47,229 bases of DNA from Vibrio fluminensis (GCF_015278125.1 NZ_JADILO010000041.1:1-47229); one strand, 5' to 3'; shown: positions 1 to 8,797, numbered from the stretch's first letter. Notes: generated from the sequence alone by a model not told the origin. Made by a program: numbers and translations.

Positions 1-53
1 TCCATCGTTACCATTTCCAGTTCGTATTGTTGCGGAGTCGGTTCTTGAAGCAT
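1..53 (-). mobile_element. IS1182-family transposase, N-terminal fragment
   Basis: Reading leftward from an ATG at 53, the 17 visible residues are MLQEPTPQQYELEMVTM. This is the conserved opening of IS1182-family DDE transposases, which usually begin MLxEPxPxQYxLEMV. The rest of the gene lies outside the window, so it cannot be told whether the copy is intact. The element would end just to the right of the ATG, but its terminal inverted repeat cannot be fixed here. The call rests on resemblance recalled from the family; an unrelated short frame is the alternative. Confidence 0.6.
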
Positions 54-89
54 ATCGGAGTATCCATATTTCGATACCCCTATTAGATC

Positions 90-117
90 AAAGGTCTAGC
101 TCGAAAGCTAGACCTTT
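90..117. repeat. perfect 12-bp hairpin beside the transposase
   Basis: AAAGGTCTAGCT and AGCTAGACCTTT form a perfect 12-bp stem around a CGAA loop. No T-run follows on the plus strand, so it is not a classical terminator. It lies about 37 bp upstream of the transposase start and could be part of the IS end, an antisense-protecting hairpin as often found near transposase starts, or part of a bipartite terminator with the next hairpin. Confidence 0.6.
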
Positions 118-129
118 GTCAGCAGTCTG

Positions 130-155
130 ACGCTGCCATTTGGCAGCGTTTTTTT
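130..155 (+). terminator. rho-independent terminator
   Basis: ACGCTGCC / GGCAGCGT forms an 8-bp GC-rich stem with a four-base loop, followed directly by a run of seven T. It would stop rightward transcription coming from the left edge. No rightward gene is visible upstream, so it probably ends a gene now interrupted by, or lying beyond, the insertion element. From 156 to 328 I see no gene. Confidence 0.8.
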
Positions 156-328
156 AACCCTGACACAACGTTGATGTTATATGTGATAATCGTATAGACG
201 AACGAGAATAAGCCGACACACTCGCAAACTGTCGGAAAAAAGAGGCAAATCATTACTCCCAGTAAGCGAATAAAAGTAAGGTGCACGTAACCTCTCACCA
301 GCCAAAACATGCAATGATTTAAAATCAG

Positions 329-760
329 ATGGAAATAAAACACATCCCACTAGAGTCTGCACTTCCCATCAGACACGCCGTTCTGTGGCCAAGTAAACCA
401 CCATCATTTTGCCAAGTTGACGGCGATGAAACCGCCCTTCATTACGGCGCTTTTGTCGATGACAAACTCGTCTCTGTTGCTTCCATTTACCTCACCGGAA
501 ATAAGGCAAGATTGCGCAAATTCGCCACTCTACCAGACTATCAAGGACAAGGGATCGGCACGCAAATGATTGAGCGTATTCTCTCGCAATTAGCGCTAAC
601 AGAGATTGAATATTTTTGGTGTGACGCCCGATCATCAGCACTCGGTTTTTACCGTAAGTTTGGGCTGATGCAGGAAGGTGAAGAGTTCTACAAATCCGAA
701 GTCGCTTATTGCAAAATGTCGCTGCATATACCTCCAAAGTCACTCAAGCCAAAGGGATAA
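329..760 (+). CDS. GNAT-family N-acetyltransferase
   Basis: A 143-residue protein with the GNAT fold expected to transfer an acetyl group from acetyl-CoA to a small amine or protein N-terminus. The acetyl-CoA loop is clear near residues 71-77 as YQGQGIG, matching the Q/RxxGxG/A motif, and it follows strand beta-4 (ARLRKFATLP). The C-terminal GFYRKFGL segment is the usual beta-alpha of motif B. The substrate cannot be read from sequence. It appears to be the first gene of a three-gene unit: its stop codon is only 2 bases from the next start. The ATG at 329 lacks a strong ribosome site, but it gives a normal length for the family. Confidence 0.85.
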   Translation: MEIKHIPLESALPIRHAVLWPSKPPSFCQVDGDETALHYGAFVDDKLVSVASIYLTGNKARLRKFATLPDYQGQGIGTQMIERILSQLALTEIEYFWCDARSSALGFYRKFGLMQEGEEFYKSEVAYCKMSLHIPPKSLKPKG

Positions 761-762
761 TT

Positions 763-1122
763 ATGTATATCAAGCAAGCATCACAACTGACTGGTGCCAC
801 TCAAAGAGCAATTCGGCTCTATGAATCTCTTGGGTTGCTAGAGGTTGCACGTACAGGAAAGTACCGCATCTATAGCCAAGCCAATCTCAACCTCATCAAG
901 ATCATCAAAGAAGCGCAAGCACTCGGCATCCATCTCTCTGATATGGTTGAGATGAAAAACAGCCAAGACGATTTTGACTGGCAGTTGGTGCATGACTTCT
1001 TGATTGATAAACATCAGCAAGTCGAAAAACAGATTATCGAACTCAAACAACAGCAGCGACGTATCGAAGCGTGCAGAGCGTCCATCGATAAGTGCTTAAA
1101 AGGGGTTGACTCTTACCCATAG
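763..1122 (+). CDS. MerR-family transcriptional regulator
   Basis: A 119-residue regulator. The N-terminal winged helix (residues 1-70) opens YIKQASQLTGATQRAIRLYE and continues GLLEVARTGKYRIY, the standard MerR helix-turn-helix and wing. It is followed by a long amphipathic dimerisation helix (about residues 80-110). Two cysteines near the end (ACRASIDKC) are not in a recognisable metal site, so a small-molecule or redox signal is equally possible. An AAGGG ribosome site lies 6 bases before the ATG. It follows the acetyltransferase directly and precedes a flavodoxin-fold oxidoreductase, and it probably controls this small operon. Confidence 0.87.
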   Translation: MYIKQASQLTGATQRAIRLYESLGLLEVARTGKYRIYSQANLNLIKIIKEAQALGIHLSDMVEMKNSQDDFDWQLVHDFLIDKHQQVEKQIIELKQQQRRIEACRASIDKCLKGVDSYP

Positions 1123-1167
1123 GTGAGAGTTTACACTGCATTTTTCAACGATATGGAAATGCAGAAA

Positions 1168-1740
1168 ATGAAAAAAGTTCTCGTGATTAATGCCAACCCT
1201 AAGTCAGACAGTTTATGTAAAGCACTTGCCGAGCGCTATGCATTAGTGGCATCCAACCAGCATCAAGTTGAGCTGATTCACATCGACAAGCTAGACTTTG
1301 CGATTAGCCTCGACCAAGGGTATGACACCAAAACGGTGCTCGAGCCAGACTTACTTCACTTTCAGCAGCGAATTGAATGGGCAAATCATGTGGTCATTGT
1401 CAGCCCAGTTTGGTGGGGTACACTACCAGCCAAGTTTAAAGGGTTAATTGATAGAACTTTTTTACCCGGCTTTGCGTTTAAATATGTCAGCGGTAAAGCT
1501 ATCCCCAACAAGCTCCTAGAAGGGCGCACCTCACAGCTGATATTTACCCTCGATACTCCACCCTTTTGGTATAAGTACATTAAAGGCAACGCAATCTATC
1601 GTGAGCTAAAACGTTCTATTTTAGACTTCTCTGGTATTAAGAATCAGTCTGCCACCTACTTTGGACCTGTGATTAGTTCAGATGATAAGACTCGCCAAAA
1701 ATGGTTGGAAAAAACAGAGCAATTAGTGGCGAATTGCTAG
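1168..1740 (+). CDS. flavodoxin-fold NAD(P)H oxidoreductase (quinone reductase type)
   Basis: About 190 residues. The start MKKVLVINANPKSDSL and the segment PVWWGTLPAKFKGLIDR are hallmarks of the Flavodoxin_2 group (MdaB, KefF, human NQO family), which use FMN or FAD to reduce quinones or other electrophiles with NAD(P)H in the cytoplasm. I chose the ATG at 1168 because the fold begins there; in-frame starts exist at 1123 (GTG, touching the previous stop), 1153 and 1159. It is likely co-transcribed with the MerR gene, which may sense an electrophile that this enzyme detoxifies; that link is inference. Confidence 0.85.
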   Translation: MKKVLVINANPKSDSLCKALAERYALVASNQHQVELIHIDKLDFAISLDQGYDTKTVLEPDLLHFQQRIEWANHVVIVSPVWWGTLPAKFKGLIDRTFLPGFAFKYVSGKAIPNKLLEGRTSQLIFTLDTPPFWYKYIKGNAIYRELKRSILDFSGIKNQSATYFGPVISSDDKTRQKWLEKTEQLVANC

Positions 1741-1751
1741 CACTGGAGTAA

Positions 1752-1774
1752 CAAAGGGCACATTGTGCCCTTTG
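1752..1774. terminator. hairpin between convergent genes
   Basis: CAAAGGGCAC / GTGCCCTTTG forms a 10-bp stem with an ATT loop, located between the convergent oxidoreductase and tetR genes. Only a weak T-rich tail follows, so it is a probable but not strong bidirectional terminator. Confidence 0.6.
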
Positions 1775-1800
1775 CTTAAACTTGCTCGTTTGGTGTCGAT

Positions 1801-2340
1801 TTAGCAATACTTCTTAATGAATTCTTGCTTTACTGCTTCAAGGGGAAAGTCATCATTTAAAAGGTAATTGAGCGCGATCCCATCAATTTCAGCGACAAAC
1901 ATGCGGCTAATAACGGCAGGTTGCGGGTGACCAAGGTAGTTAAACACCTCTTCAACTCCAGCACGCAATGCGTCCATCCGTTCATCAATTAAATCAATCA
2001 GTAGTGCTCGCGTAATAGGCTGCACCATCACATTGAAGTTAAACTGGTAAATAGCTCTGTGTTCCGGCACTGACATTCCAGCAAAAATCGCTTCTATCAG
2101 CGTTTTTAGTCTCTGTTTCGGATCTTCCACCGCAAGGAAACTATCATCCGTTTCGTCGATGATCTGAGTGATGTACTTAAATACTTCTCTAAGCAGTTCA
2201 TTTTTATTTTTAAAATGGTGGAAAACCAAACCTTTAGAGACTTCAGCCTCTTCACAAATAGCCGTTACTGGTGTTTTTTCAAAGCCGTTTTTAGCAAACA
2301 ACTTAAGTGCAACTTCGATAATTTGATCTTTTTTGTCCAT
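1801..2340 (-). CDS. TetR-family repressor of the adjacent EmrAB-type pump
   Basis: A 179-residue TetR regulator. Residues 1-50 hold the DNA-binding domain, with TPVTAICEEAEVSKGLVFHHF as the helix-turn-helix and the following KNKNELL. The ligand-binding C-terminal half is not diagnostic. I take the ATG at 2340; a GTG four codons upstream is possible. It is transcribed divergently from the HlyD/MFS pair, and a near-perfect palindrome lies 24 bases upstream of its own start, so it probably represses both itself and the pump and is released by a toxic ligand. The ligand is unknown. Confidence 0.9.
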   Translation of the reverse strand: MDKKDQIIEVALKLFAKNGFEKTPVTAICEEAEVSKGLVFHHFKNKNELLREVFKYITQIIDETDDSFLAVEDPKQRLKTLIEAIFAGMSVPEHRAIYQFNFNVMVQPITRALLIDLIDERMDALRAGVEEVFNYLGHPQPAVISRMFVAEIDGIALNYLLNDDFPLEAVKQEFIKKYC

Positions 2341-2363
2341 GTTTCCACTCACTTCTCAAACAA

Positions 2364-2381
2364 ACTGACCAAATGGTCAGT
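2364..2381. promoter_or_regulatory. TetR operator palindrome
   Basis: ACTGACCAAATGGTCAGT: two 8-bp arms with a 2-base centre, typical of TetR-family operators (TGACCA...TGGTCA). It lies between the divergent tetR and hlyD genes. A further half site TGACCA occurs at 2501-2506. Inferred target of the TetR at 1801-2340. Confidence 0.75.
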
Positions 2382-2546
2382 GGTGCGCAGTTTAATGATC
2401 TTTGCACTAAACTGTCAAACAGTATTCAGCAAATAAAACTCAAAACAATACGCTAAGGTAAAACAAGATAACCTTCTTATTTTCCAAGTGTAAAGTAAAT
2501 TGACCAGTCGCTGCGTTTCTTTTTTGCGCTAAGTCGTTGTTCGTAA

Positions 2547-2562
2547 TGTGATCTAGATCTAC
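2547..2562. promoter_or_regulatory. CRP-like site
   Basis: TGTGATCTAGATCTAC matches the first 13 bases of the CRP consensus TGTGATCTAGATCACA and then degrades. It sits about 90 bases upstream of the efflux adaptor start and suggests catabolite control of the pump. From sequence match only. Confidence 0.45.
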
Positions 2563-2649
2563 TATCTTTGTAAGTAAATGTAACTAAGCAATTCTGCATC
2601 AAATTAAAACGTCCTAGCAATGGGCATACAATCGAGTTGGGTTATAACA

Positions 2650-3705
2650 ATGAGTGAAAATACCGCCCCTTCCCATTTTCTCCGCAATCTTACTATTATG
2701 GTGATCATTGCGGCTATCTTAGCAACCGCTGGCTATTTCTATGTACAGCACCAAAAAAATTACCCAAGTACTGATGATGCCTACGTACACGCCAATGTGA
2801 TTTATATTGCGCCCCAAGTGAGTGGCAAAGTACTTAACGTCAATGTTTCTAACTATCAAGAAGTCAGCCAAGGTGACTTGCTCTACCAAATTGACCCAGC
2901 ACCTTTCCAAGCAAAGCTTGATGAAGCGCAAGCCGCATACGAAGTTGCAATCCAGAGTAATGCCGCTACTGATGATGCAATTCTTGCTGCCAGTGCCAAT
3001 GTAAAAAGCACACTCGCCCTACTTGCCGATGCGCAATCCACATACCGCCGCATCGATAACCTGGTAAAAAAACAACTGCTCCCAGCTCAACAACTGGATG
3101 ATGCCAAAGCCAAACTTTCCAGCGCTGAAGAAAACGTGATTGCCGCACGCGCGAATATGTCGCAGTTGATTAAAGCACAAGGTGCACAAGGTGAAGCCGC
3201 GCCTGAAGTTAAACGCGCAGCCGCAGCCCTTAGCCAAGCCAGTCTTTCCCTTTCATACACCAATATCTTCGCGCCTAGAGACGGTCACTTAGGTAAACTC
3301 AGTGCTCACGCAGGCAGCGTTGTTTCTCCAGGACAAGCGCTCGTTCCACTGGTTGAAAGCAATACCTTCTGGGTACAAGCCAACTTTAAAGAAACTCAAT
3401 TAGAGCGAATCACCACTGACATGCCAGTCAGCATCGAGTTAGATCTTTACCCAAATGCTGAGTACCACGGCACAGTGAAAGCGATCTCTCCAGCAAGTGG
3501 CTCGTCGTTCTCTTTATTACCACCGGAGAATGCCACTGGTAACTGGGTTAAAATTCCACAGCGTTTCCCTATTTTGATCCACTTAACGGATGAGTCAGAA
3601 CACCCAGCCTTCCCGCTTCGCGTTGGGGCGAGTGCTACTGTAACCGTAGATACAGTGACTCACTCTAGCTCAGCTTCAGCGTCACCTAGCCAACAAGAGC
3701 AATAA
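2650..3705 (+). CDS. HlyD-family membrane-fusion protein (EmrA-like)
   Basis: A 351-residue periplasmic adaptor that links an inner-membrane MFS pump to an outer-membrane channel. It has one N-terminal membrane anchor (about residues 15-30), then the lipoyl half-motif with STDDAYVHANV and VSGKVLNVNV, a coiled-coil hairpin rich in Ala/Gln (about residues 80-200), the second lipoyl half (YTNIFAPRDGHLG) and a beta-barrel (ANFKETQLERI). PPENATGNWVKIPQRFP is the EmrA signature near the end. I chose the ATG at 2650; a start at 2620 would add ten residues. It is followed after 3 bases by its partner pump. Confidence 0.92.
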   Translation: MSENTAPSHFLRNLTIMVIIAAILATAGYFYVQHQKNYPSTDDAYVHANVIYIAPQVSGKVLNVNVSNYQEVSQGDLLYQIDPAPFQAKLDEAQAAYEVAIQSNAATDDAILAASANVKSTLALLADAQSTYRRIDNLVKKQLLPAQQLDDAKAKLSSAEENVIAARANMSQLIKAQGAQGEAAPEVKRAAAALSQASLSLSYTNIFAPRDGHLGKLSAHAGSVVSPGQALVPLVESNTFWVQANFKETQLERITTDMPVSIELDLYPNAEYHGTVKAISPASGSSFSLLPPENATGNWVKIPQRFPILIHLTDESEHPAFPLRVGASATVTVDTVTHSSSASASPSQQEQ

Positions 3706-3708
3706 TAT

Positions 3709-5250
3709 ATGGCGGAAATAGCACACATGGCGACCTCAGGAGATGAGGAAGCCAATGTCATGAGTGAGGGGACACGGAAGTTAGTCACACTCGCGGTTAT
3801 GCTGTCCGCCATTATGGTGCTACTTGATATGACCATTGCCAATGTCGCCCTTCCTCACATGATGGGCGCGTTGGGGGTAACATCTGATCAAGTCACTTGG
3901 GTACTCACCTCCTACTCAATGGCAGAAGCAATCTTTATTCCTTTGGCGAGCTTTCTTGCACTGAAATTTGGTATCCGCCGATTGCTGCTGCTCTCCGTTA
4001 GCGGGTTTGTCATCACCTCGGCACTGTGTGGGCAAGCCGATACCATTGCTGAGATGGTGACTTTCCGCATCATGCAAGGCGCATTTGGCGCATCGGTGAT
4101 TCCGCTTTCACAATCGATTATGGTGCAAATTTACCCGAAAAATCAGCGCGGTAAAGCGATGGCATTGTTCAGCGTTGGCGTACTACTTGGACCAATTCTG
4201 GGTCCTACACTCGGCGGCATAATCACCGAGAACATGGACTGGCGTTGGATCTTCTACGTTAACTTACCGATCGGTGCCATCTGTTTAGCGCTGCTGTATT
4301 TCTTCGTCAAACTTGATGGACGTGGTGAAAGTAAAATTGATTGGCCACTGGTGATTGCGATGACCATCGGCATTGGCTTGCTGCAAATGGTGCTCGATAG
4401 GGGTAACGAAGAGTCTTGGTTCCAATCCAATGAGATCCTACTTGCCGCGATCATCAGTGGTATCGCGATCATCTTTTTTGTTGGGCGCTCGATTATGACC
4501 AAGGGCGACATTGCCCCTATCTGGCTATTGCGCGACCGCAACTTAGCTATGTCGTGTATCGTGATGGCCGGATTTTCGATGGGGATGTTTGGCATCACGC
4601 AATTGCAACCAATGATGCTGGAGCAGCTGCTCAATTATCCGGTAGAAACCACCGGCTTTATGATGGCACCACGCGGGCTCACTTCGGCAATTGTTCTGTT
4701 GGCGCTGGCGCGTTATATGGACCGCATCGATGCTCGCGTGCTGATCGTGATTGGTCTTTCGCTCAATGCAGCGGGCACCTACTTGATGACCCAATACTCA
4801 ATGGACATCAATATCTACTGGATTTTACTGCCAAGTATTGTCCAAGGTGCAGGCATGGGTCTAGTATTTGCGCCACTCAGCCAACTGGCTTACGCCACAC
4901 TGGCACCAAAAGACACCATTGGTGGTGCGGTAGTATTTAACTTATGTCGAACCATCGGTGGCTCTTTCGGTATTTCGATAGTAAATACTTACTTTTCTCG
5001 CATTCAGCAGAAAGAGTGGAATGAGTTAGGCGGCGCACTTTCACCAACTAACCCAGCCCTACAGCAAGCGGCACACGCCCAAGGCACAACGATTACCGAT
5101 CCAACCTTTTTGGCGCAAATCCAAAACTTGTTGCATCAACAATCAACCCTAACGGCGTTTGTCTATACCTTCGGCTTCTTACTGTTCTCATATTTGTGTT
5201 TGATTCCTCTGTTGGCGCTATTCAAACCGAAACCCAAAATGGATGCTTAA
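3709..5250 (+). CDS. DHA2-family MFS drug/proton antiporter (EmrB-like)
   Basis: A 513-residue inner-membrane pump, the usual size for the 14-helix DHA2 family (EmrB, QacA). Motif LDMTIANVALPHM in helix 1 is the DHA2 motif D1, and the helix 4-5 region reads GVLLGPILGPTLGG, the antiporter motif C. It uses proton influx to expel hydrophobic drugs, working with the preceding HlyD protein. The short gap (3 bases) shows one operon. Control is likely by the divergent TetR. Substrate unknown. Confidence 0.93.
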   Translation: MAEIAHMATSGDEEANVMSEGTRKLVTLAVMLSAIMVLLDMTIANVALPHMMGALGVTSDQVTWVLTSYSMAEAIFIPLASFLALKFGIRRLLLLSVSGFVITSALCGQADTIAEMVTFRIMQGAFGASVIPLSQSIMVQIYPKNQRGKAMALFSVGVLLGPILGPTLGGIITENMDWRWIFYVNLPIGAICLALLYFFVKLDGRGESKIDWPLVIAMTIGIGLLQMVLDRGNEESWFQSNEILLAAIISGIAIIFFVGRSIMTKGDIAPIWLLRDRNLAMSCIVMAGFSMGMFGITQLQPMMLEQLLNYPVETTGFMMAPRGLTSAIVLLALARYMDRIDARVLIVIGLSLNAAGTYLMTQYSMDINIYWILLPSIVQGAGMGLVFAPLSQLAYATLAPKDTIGGAVVFNLCRTIGGSFGISIVNTYFSRIQQKEWNELGGALSPTNPALQQAAHAQGTTITDPTFLAQIQNLLHQQSTLTAFVYTFGFLLFSYLCLIPLLALFKPKPKMDA

Positions 5251-5316
5251 AAACAGTGCTTTAGAGAGCATACTTAATCGACCAGACCGGATAGACTATA
5301 TCCAATAGAAATAGCT

Positions 5317-5345
5317 AAATAGCCACACAACGTGGCTATTTTTAT
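5317..5345 (+). terminator. rho-independent terminator of the efflux operon
   Basis: AAATAGCCAC / GTGGCTATTT is a 10-bp stem with a 5-base loop followed by TTAT, 66 bases after the pump stop codon. Confidence 0.8.
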
Positions 5346-5442
5346 ACGCCATCGTTGGAGTCCCCTCGCTCCTGAATGCAAAAGTTTCTCTTGTATCACA
5401 CACTTTTGACCCAAACCTTGTGTAGTCATTAAATATAAATGG

Positions 5443-5459
5443 TACTGTACCGAACAGTA
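5443..5459. promoter_or_regulatory. TetR operator, copy 1 of a shared pair
   Basis: TACTGTACCGAACAGTA, a 17-base near palindrome 21 bases upstream of the chosen tetR start. Its reverse complement differs at a single position from TACTGTACGGTACAGTA, found at 8798-8814 in front of the hlyD gene. The pairing shows which operon this repressor controls. Confidence 0.8.
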
Positions 5460-5480
5460 TCAAATTTAAGGTCTAGGTTT

Positions 5481-6083
5481 ATGCGAGCTTCCACTCAAGA
5501 AAAACGAACTCGAATCATCGAAGTTGTCACTGAACTGTTTATCGAACAAGGCTATAAAGACACCGCACTGGATCAAGTCGTGGCAATTTGTGGTGGGTCT
5601 AAGCAAACCCTTTATCGCTACTTTACCAACAAAGAAGGCTTGTTTGTTGAGGTGTTAAAGCACAATACCAAAACCACCTTAGAGTCCGCGTTTCAGCTAT
5701 CCGATAAGCAGCATCAACCTGTGCGTCAAACACTTGAAGAGTTCGCTATGGAGTACCTCAAGGGTATTTGCTCAAACCCAATTTTGGGTCTGTACCGCAT
5801 CATTTCCGCTGATTTTAACAAGCATGAATCGGTGCCACATCAGTTTTGGTTTAATGGTCCGGTCAGCATTCGCCAACATCTAATTGAGTATCTCAAATCA
5901 GACTTGGTATTAAGCCAACTTAAGTGCGACGATGTGGATTTAGCTTGTGATCAGCTATTAGGTTTAATTAAGTTGGACTACCAAAATATGGCATTGATTG
6001 GGCTAGGATTGCCTGATGATTCAATACTTGAAAAGCACTGCCGACAAGCAGTCAGCGCATTTCTGACCTTATATAGCAAATAA
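5481..6083 (+). CDS. TetR-family repressor of the 6196-8762 efflux operon
   Basis: A 200-residue TetR protein. The DNA-binding domain (residues 1-55) has ALDQVVAICGGSKQTLYRYF as helix-turn-helix; the effector domain resembles the AefR-like TetR_C group only loosely. I take the ATG at 5481 with AAGG 9 bases upstream rather than 5439, because the earlier start would place the operator inside the coding region. The gene converges on the efflux pair at 6196-8762 and is not adjacent to that operon's promoter, yet both promoters share a nearly identical palindrome. Confidence 0.9.
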   Translation: MRASTQEKRTRIIEVVTELFIEQGYKDTALDQVVAICGGSKQTLYRYFTNKEGLFVEVLKHNTKTTLESAFQLSDKQHQPVRQTLEEFAMEYLKGICSNPILGLYRIISADFNKHESVPHQFWFNGPVSIRQHLIEYLKSDLVLSQLKCDDVDLACDQLLGLIKLDYQNMALIGLGLPDDSILEKHCRQAVSAFLTLYSK

Positions 6084-6132
6084 ACGTTTCATTGCGTTAG
6101 CGGTTGTTCGCTCAATGCTATTCTGGATAAGC

Positions 6133-6165
6133 AAAGGGGGAGCGTATTTTACGCTCCCCCTTTTA
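6133..6165. terminator. strong bidirectional terminator
   Basis: AAAGGGGGAGCGT / ACGCTCCCCCTTT is a 13-bp perfect stem with a 5-base loop. It has a T-run on the plus strand and an A-run that reads as T on the minus strand. It separates the convergent tetR and MFS genes. Confidence 0.88.
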
Positions 6166-6195
6166 AATCTTACCGTTTTTATCGGCTCTTTGTTA

Positions 6196-7743
6196 CTAAG
6201 CCATCGCTGCGGCTTGCTTGGCACGTTTAGCGACGATCTTTTTACCGATCAGTAGCACCGGTGCTAAGGCCACGATTGAAAAAATAAACACAATTAGCGA
6301 GTTGTTTAGTGCCAATGTAGTCGCTTGCTCTTTGACGACCATACTCATCTGGCTCATACCCAATGACGACGTCGGGATATGACCGTTGGTTAAAATCGCG
6401 CTACTCAATGCTTGCTCATAATTGGCAAAGCCATTACTCGTACTAGCAAAAGTACGACCAATTTCGCCCGATGCTTGCGCGCTATGATTTTGGATAACTC
6501 GCGAGAAAAACGCACCACCGATGACCCCACCAAAGGTTCTGAATAAGTAGAAATTGCTGATGCCCTCAAGTCGCTGTTGCGGTTTGAAGTGCAGCAAAAC
6601 GGCAATGGTCACTGAGACATTAAGCAAACCGATACCAAAGCCACGCAGCAACATCGGAACCAGCAAAGCATCCGTTCCGACGTAGCTTGGTAGCTGACTG
6701 AAGTCGTACACCGAGAGCAGAATCATCAACACGCCAAAAGGGACAAACGCATCAGCCAATGGTCGTTTGAAATAGAACACGACCACACTCAGAAGCATGC
6801 CAACTAACATGGTCATGAACGAAGGTAGCTGCCAATAACCCGCATTGAGACTGTTGTACGCCAGCGCCATCTTAAGAAAATTATTGAATAACGCCGTACT
6901 CGCCATCACCGCAAAACCGGCTAAAAAGGCGTTGTACATAAATACGTTGGTTTTAAGGTCATCATGTAACTGCATCGAAGCGGTATTAAGCGAGCGCGTT
7001 CTCACCAAGATAAATATCACCGCCAACCCCAGCGCCGAAGCCACCACGACCCAATTCGCGAACCATTGCGAATCTAGCCAGTTATAATGCGAACCACGCA
7101 TGAGCAGAAATACGCTTAATGCCGCGGTCACCGCCAGCACTAGATAAACGGAGAACGATGATTTCAATTTTTCCGCTATCGTCATCTCACCTAACGGAAA
7201 GCATACCGTGGCAACCAATGCCGAAAATAGTAACCAAGCAGAGACCACACAAAATAGCGACCAATGGTAATACTCGACGAACTGCGCCATTAACCATGGG
7301 TAGATGCCCATTGGAAGCAGGGTTGAAAACAGTAAGGTGAAAGCAATGATCGCCGGCAAAAGCTGGTGTTCAAATCGCTCAAGTAGATAGAGGTTCACCA
7401 CCACCAGCAATGCACTCATGGCAAAGCCATTACATAGCCATAGAAAGGCAAACAACCCTTCGCTTACTCCATGCCAATAGAAGATCGCACTGACGGCTAG
7501 ACTAACCGACAAGGCGATACTTAAAACGTATTGACTACCGATGCGACGCGCCAAGATGGGAGTAAACATATACCCCAATATTTGGGCGATCATAAAGCCG
7601 ACTTTTACTCGCTCGACTTCATCCAAAGACAGCCCAACAGACGCCGCCATATTAGAAGAAAGTTCCGTGAACATTGCTGAGTTGATGCCATAAGCCGCAA
7701 TAACCACGGTTGCCACAAACAGCAAGGGTAAACGTGCTTTCAT
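6196..7743 (-). CDS. MFS transporter, divergent EmrB/DHA2-like
   Basis: A 515-residue polytopic membrane protein with about 14 hydrophobic segments and a short basic C-terminus (GKKIVAKRAKQ). It is a divergent member of the DHA2 or related MFS group: the classical helix-1 motif LDxTIVNVALP is absent and replaced by AAYGINSAMFTELSSNM, so family placement rests on size, topology and the partner gene. Its start is 5 bases after the stop of the HlyD gene, so they form one operon. Likely an efflux pump controlled by the TetR at 5481; substrate unknown. Confidence 0.85.
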   Translation of the reverse strand: MKARLPLLFVATVVIAAYGINSAMFTELSSNMAASVGLSLDEVERVKVGFMIAQILGYMFTPILARRIGSQYVLSIALSVSLAVSAIFYWHGVSEGLFAFLWLCNGFAMSALLVVVNLYLLERFEHQLLPAIIAFTLLFSTLLPMGIYPWLMAQFVEYYHWSLFCVVSAWLLFSALVATVCFPLGEMTIAEKLKSSFSVYLVLAVTAALSVFLLMRGSHYNWLDSQWFANWVVVASALGLAVIFILVRTRSLNTASMQLHDDLKTNVFMYNAFLAGFAVMASTALFNNFLKMALAYNSLNAGYWQLPSFMTMLVGMLLSVVVFYFKRPLADAFVPFGVLMILLSVYDFSQLPSYVGTDALLVPMLLRGFGIGLLNVSVTIAVLLHFKPQQRLEGISNFYLFRTFGGVIGGAFFSRVIQNHSAQASGEIGRTFASTSNGFANYEQALSSAILTNGHIPTSSLGMSQMSMVVKEQATTLALNNSLIVFIFSIVALAPVLLIGKKIVAKRAKQAAAMA

Positions 7744-7748
7744 AATGA

Positions 7749-8762
7749 TTAACCTTGCTGGGTGGTATCGATAGACACCTGTGCAGATAACCCTGGGTAG
7801 ACGCGCTGCTTCAACTCAGCAGGGATATCTAAAGCAATTTTTACCGGCACGCGCTGAACCACTTTGACGAAGTTACCAGTCGCGTTCTGTGGTGGCAGCA
7901 AGCTAAATTGTGCCCCCGTTGCTGGGGTAATAGAGCTAACATGACCACTAATTACGGTATCTGGATACATATCAAGTACCACATCAACGCGCTGACCCGC
8001 CGCCACATGCTCTAGCTGCGTCTCTTTATAGTTAGCTTCGACCCAAACATAGTCTGGCACCATGACAATTAAGCCCATACCCGGTTGCACAAACTTACCC
8101 ACTTGCACTTGTCTGTCGGCAACGAAACCATCAAAAGGGGCTTTAACTACGGTGCGCTCAAGTGCGATATCAACCAACTTGAGTTTGGCTTCTGCTTGTT
8201 TGTGTTGTGCCAGCAGTTGTTGATGCTCAGTCCGTAGCGCATCCAGTTGCTTTTTCTCCGCAGCCAGCGCTAATTTAGCCGTCTCTAAGTTACTGTTGGC
8301 TTCAATCGCGCGAGTCTTTTGCGCCTCAAACTGATTACGACTTACTGACTGCTTCGCCACTAGGTTAGACAAGCGTTTATATTCTGAGTTTTGATGCTGA
8401 GCATTGGCTTGTGCGCTGGTGATCTTCTGCTTGGCTTGCTCAATTCTAACCAGCTGCATATCAGTTTTGGTTTGGTTCGCTTCCAGCGCAGCATTCGCCA
8501 CTTCAAGTGCCGATTTCGCGATCTCTTGATTGGCAATGAAATCTTCATCATCAATAGCAAACAGAGCGTCACCCTTTTTTACCCATTGGTTGTCTTCAAC
8601 AAAAATCTGGCTCACCTGACCACCGACTTCTGGTGAAATCGCCGTTACGTCTGAGTGAATGTAGGCGTTGTCTGTGGTAACCACATTCGGAGAGTAAAAC
8701 TGCGTAGCAAGCGCTGCCGCAGAGCCAATGATTAATGCTAAAGCAACGAGCTTTTTGTTCAT
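7749..8762 (-). CDS. HlyD-family membrane-fusion protein
   Basis: A 337-residue adaptor. It has an N-terminal anchor (MNKKLVALALIIGSAAALAT), the lipoyl segment TTDNAYIHSDVTAISPEVGG, a long coiled coil (about residues 75-190), the second lipoyl half (VKAPFDGFVADRQVQVG) and the EmrA-type PPQNATGNFVKVVQRVP. The ATG at 8762 is favoured over the upstream start at 8828 because it begins the membrane anchor, has a TAGGG ribosome site, and leaves the operator palindrome in the untranslated leader. It is the first gene of the operon with the MFS pump. Confidence 0.92.
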   Translation of the reverse strand: MNKKLVALALIIGSAAALATQFYSPNVVTTDNAYIHSDVTAISPEVGGQVSQIFVEDNQWVKKGDALFAIDDEDFIANQEIAKSALEVANAALEANQTKTDMQLVRIEQAKQKITSAQANAQHQNSEYKRLSNLVAKQSVSRNQFEAQKTRAIEANSNLETAKLALAAEKKQLDALRTEHQQLLAQHKQAEAKLKLVDIALERTVVKAPFDGFVADRQVQVGKFVQPGMGLIVMVPDYVWVEANYKETQLEHVAAGQRVDVVLDMYPDTVISGHVSSITPATGAQFSLLPPQNATGNFVKVVQRVPVKIALDIPAELKQRVYPGLSAQVSIDTTQQG

Positions 8763-8797
8763 GTTCGAAACCCTACTTAACTGGAATTCGCAAACTG

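Noticed and set aside
2..129. Open plus-strand frame reading PSLPFPVRIVAESVLEAYRS to a stop at 129
   Set aside because: It runs through the 12-bp hairpin and ends close to the terminator, and the minus strand of the same bases gives a clear IS1182 transposase N-terminus.
4254..4634. Long antisense frames within the MFS gene and similar frames in other genes
   Set aside because: Shadows of well-supported genes on the other strand, without family signals or ribosome sites.
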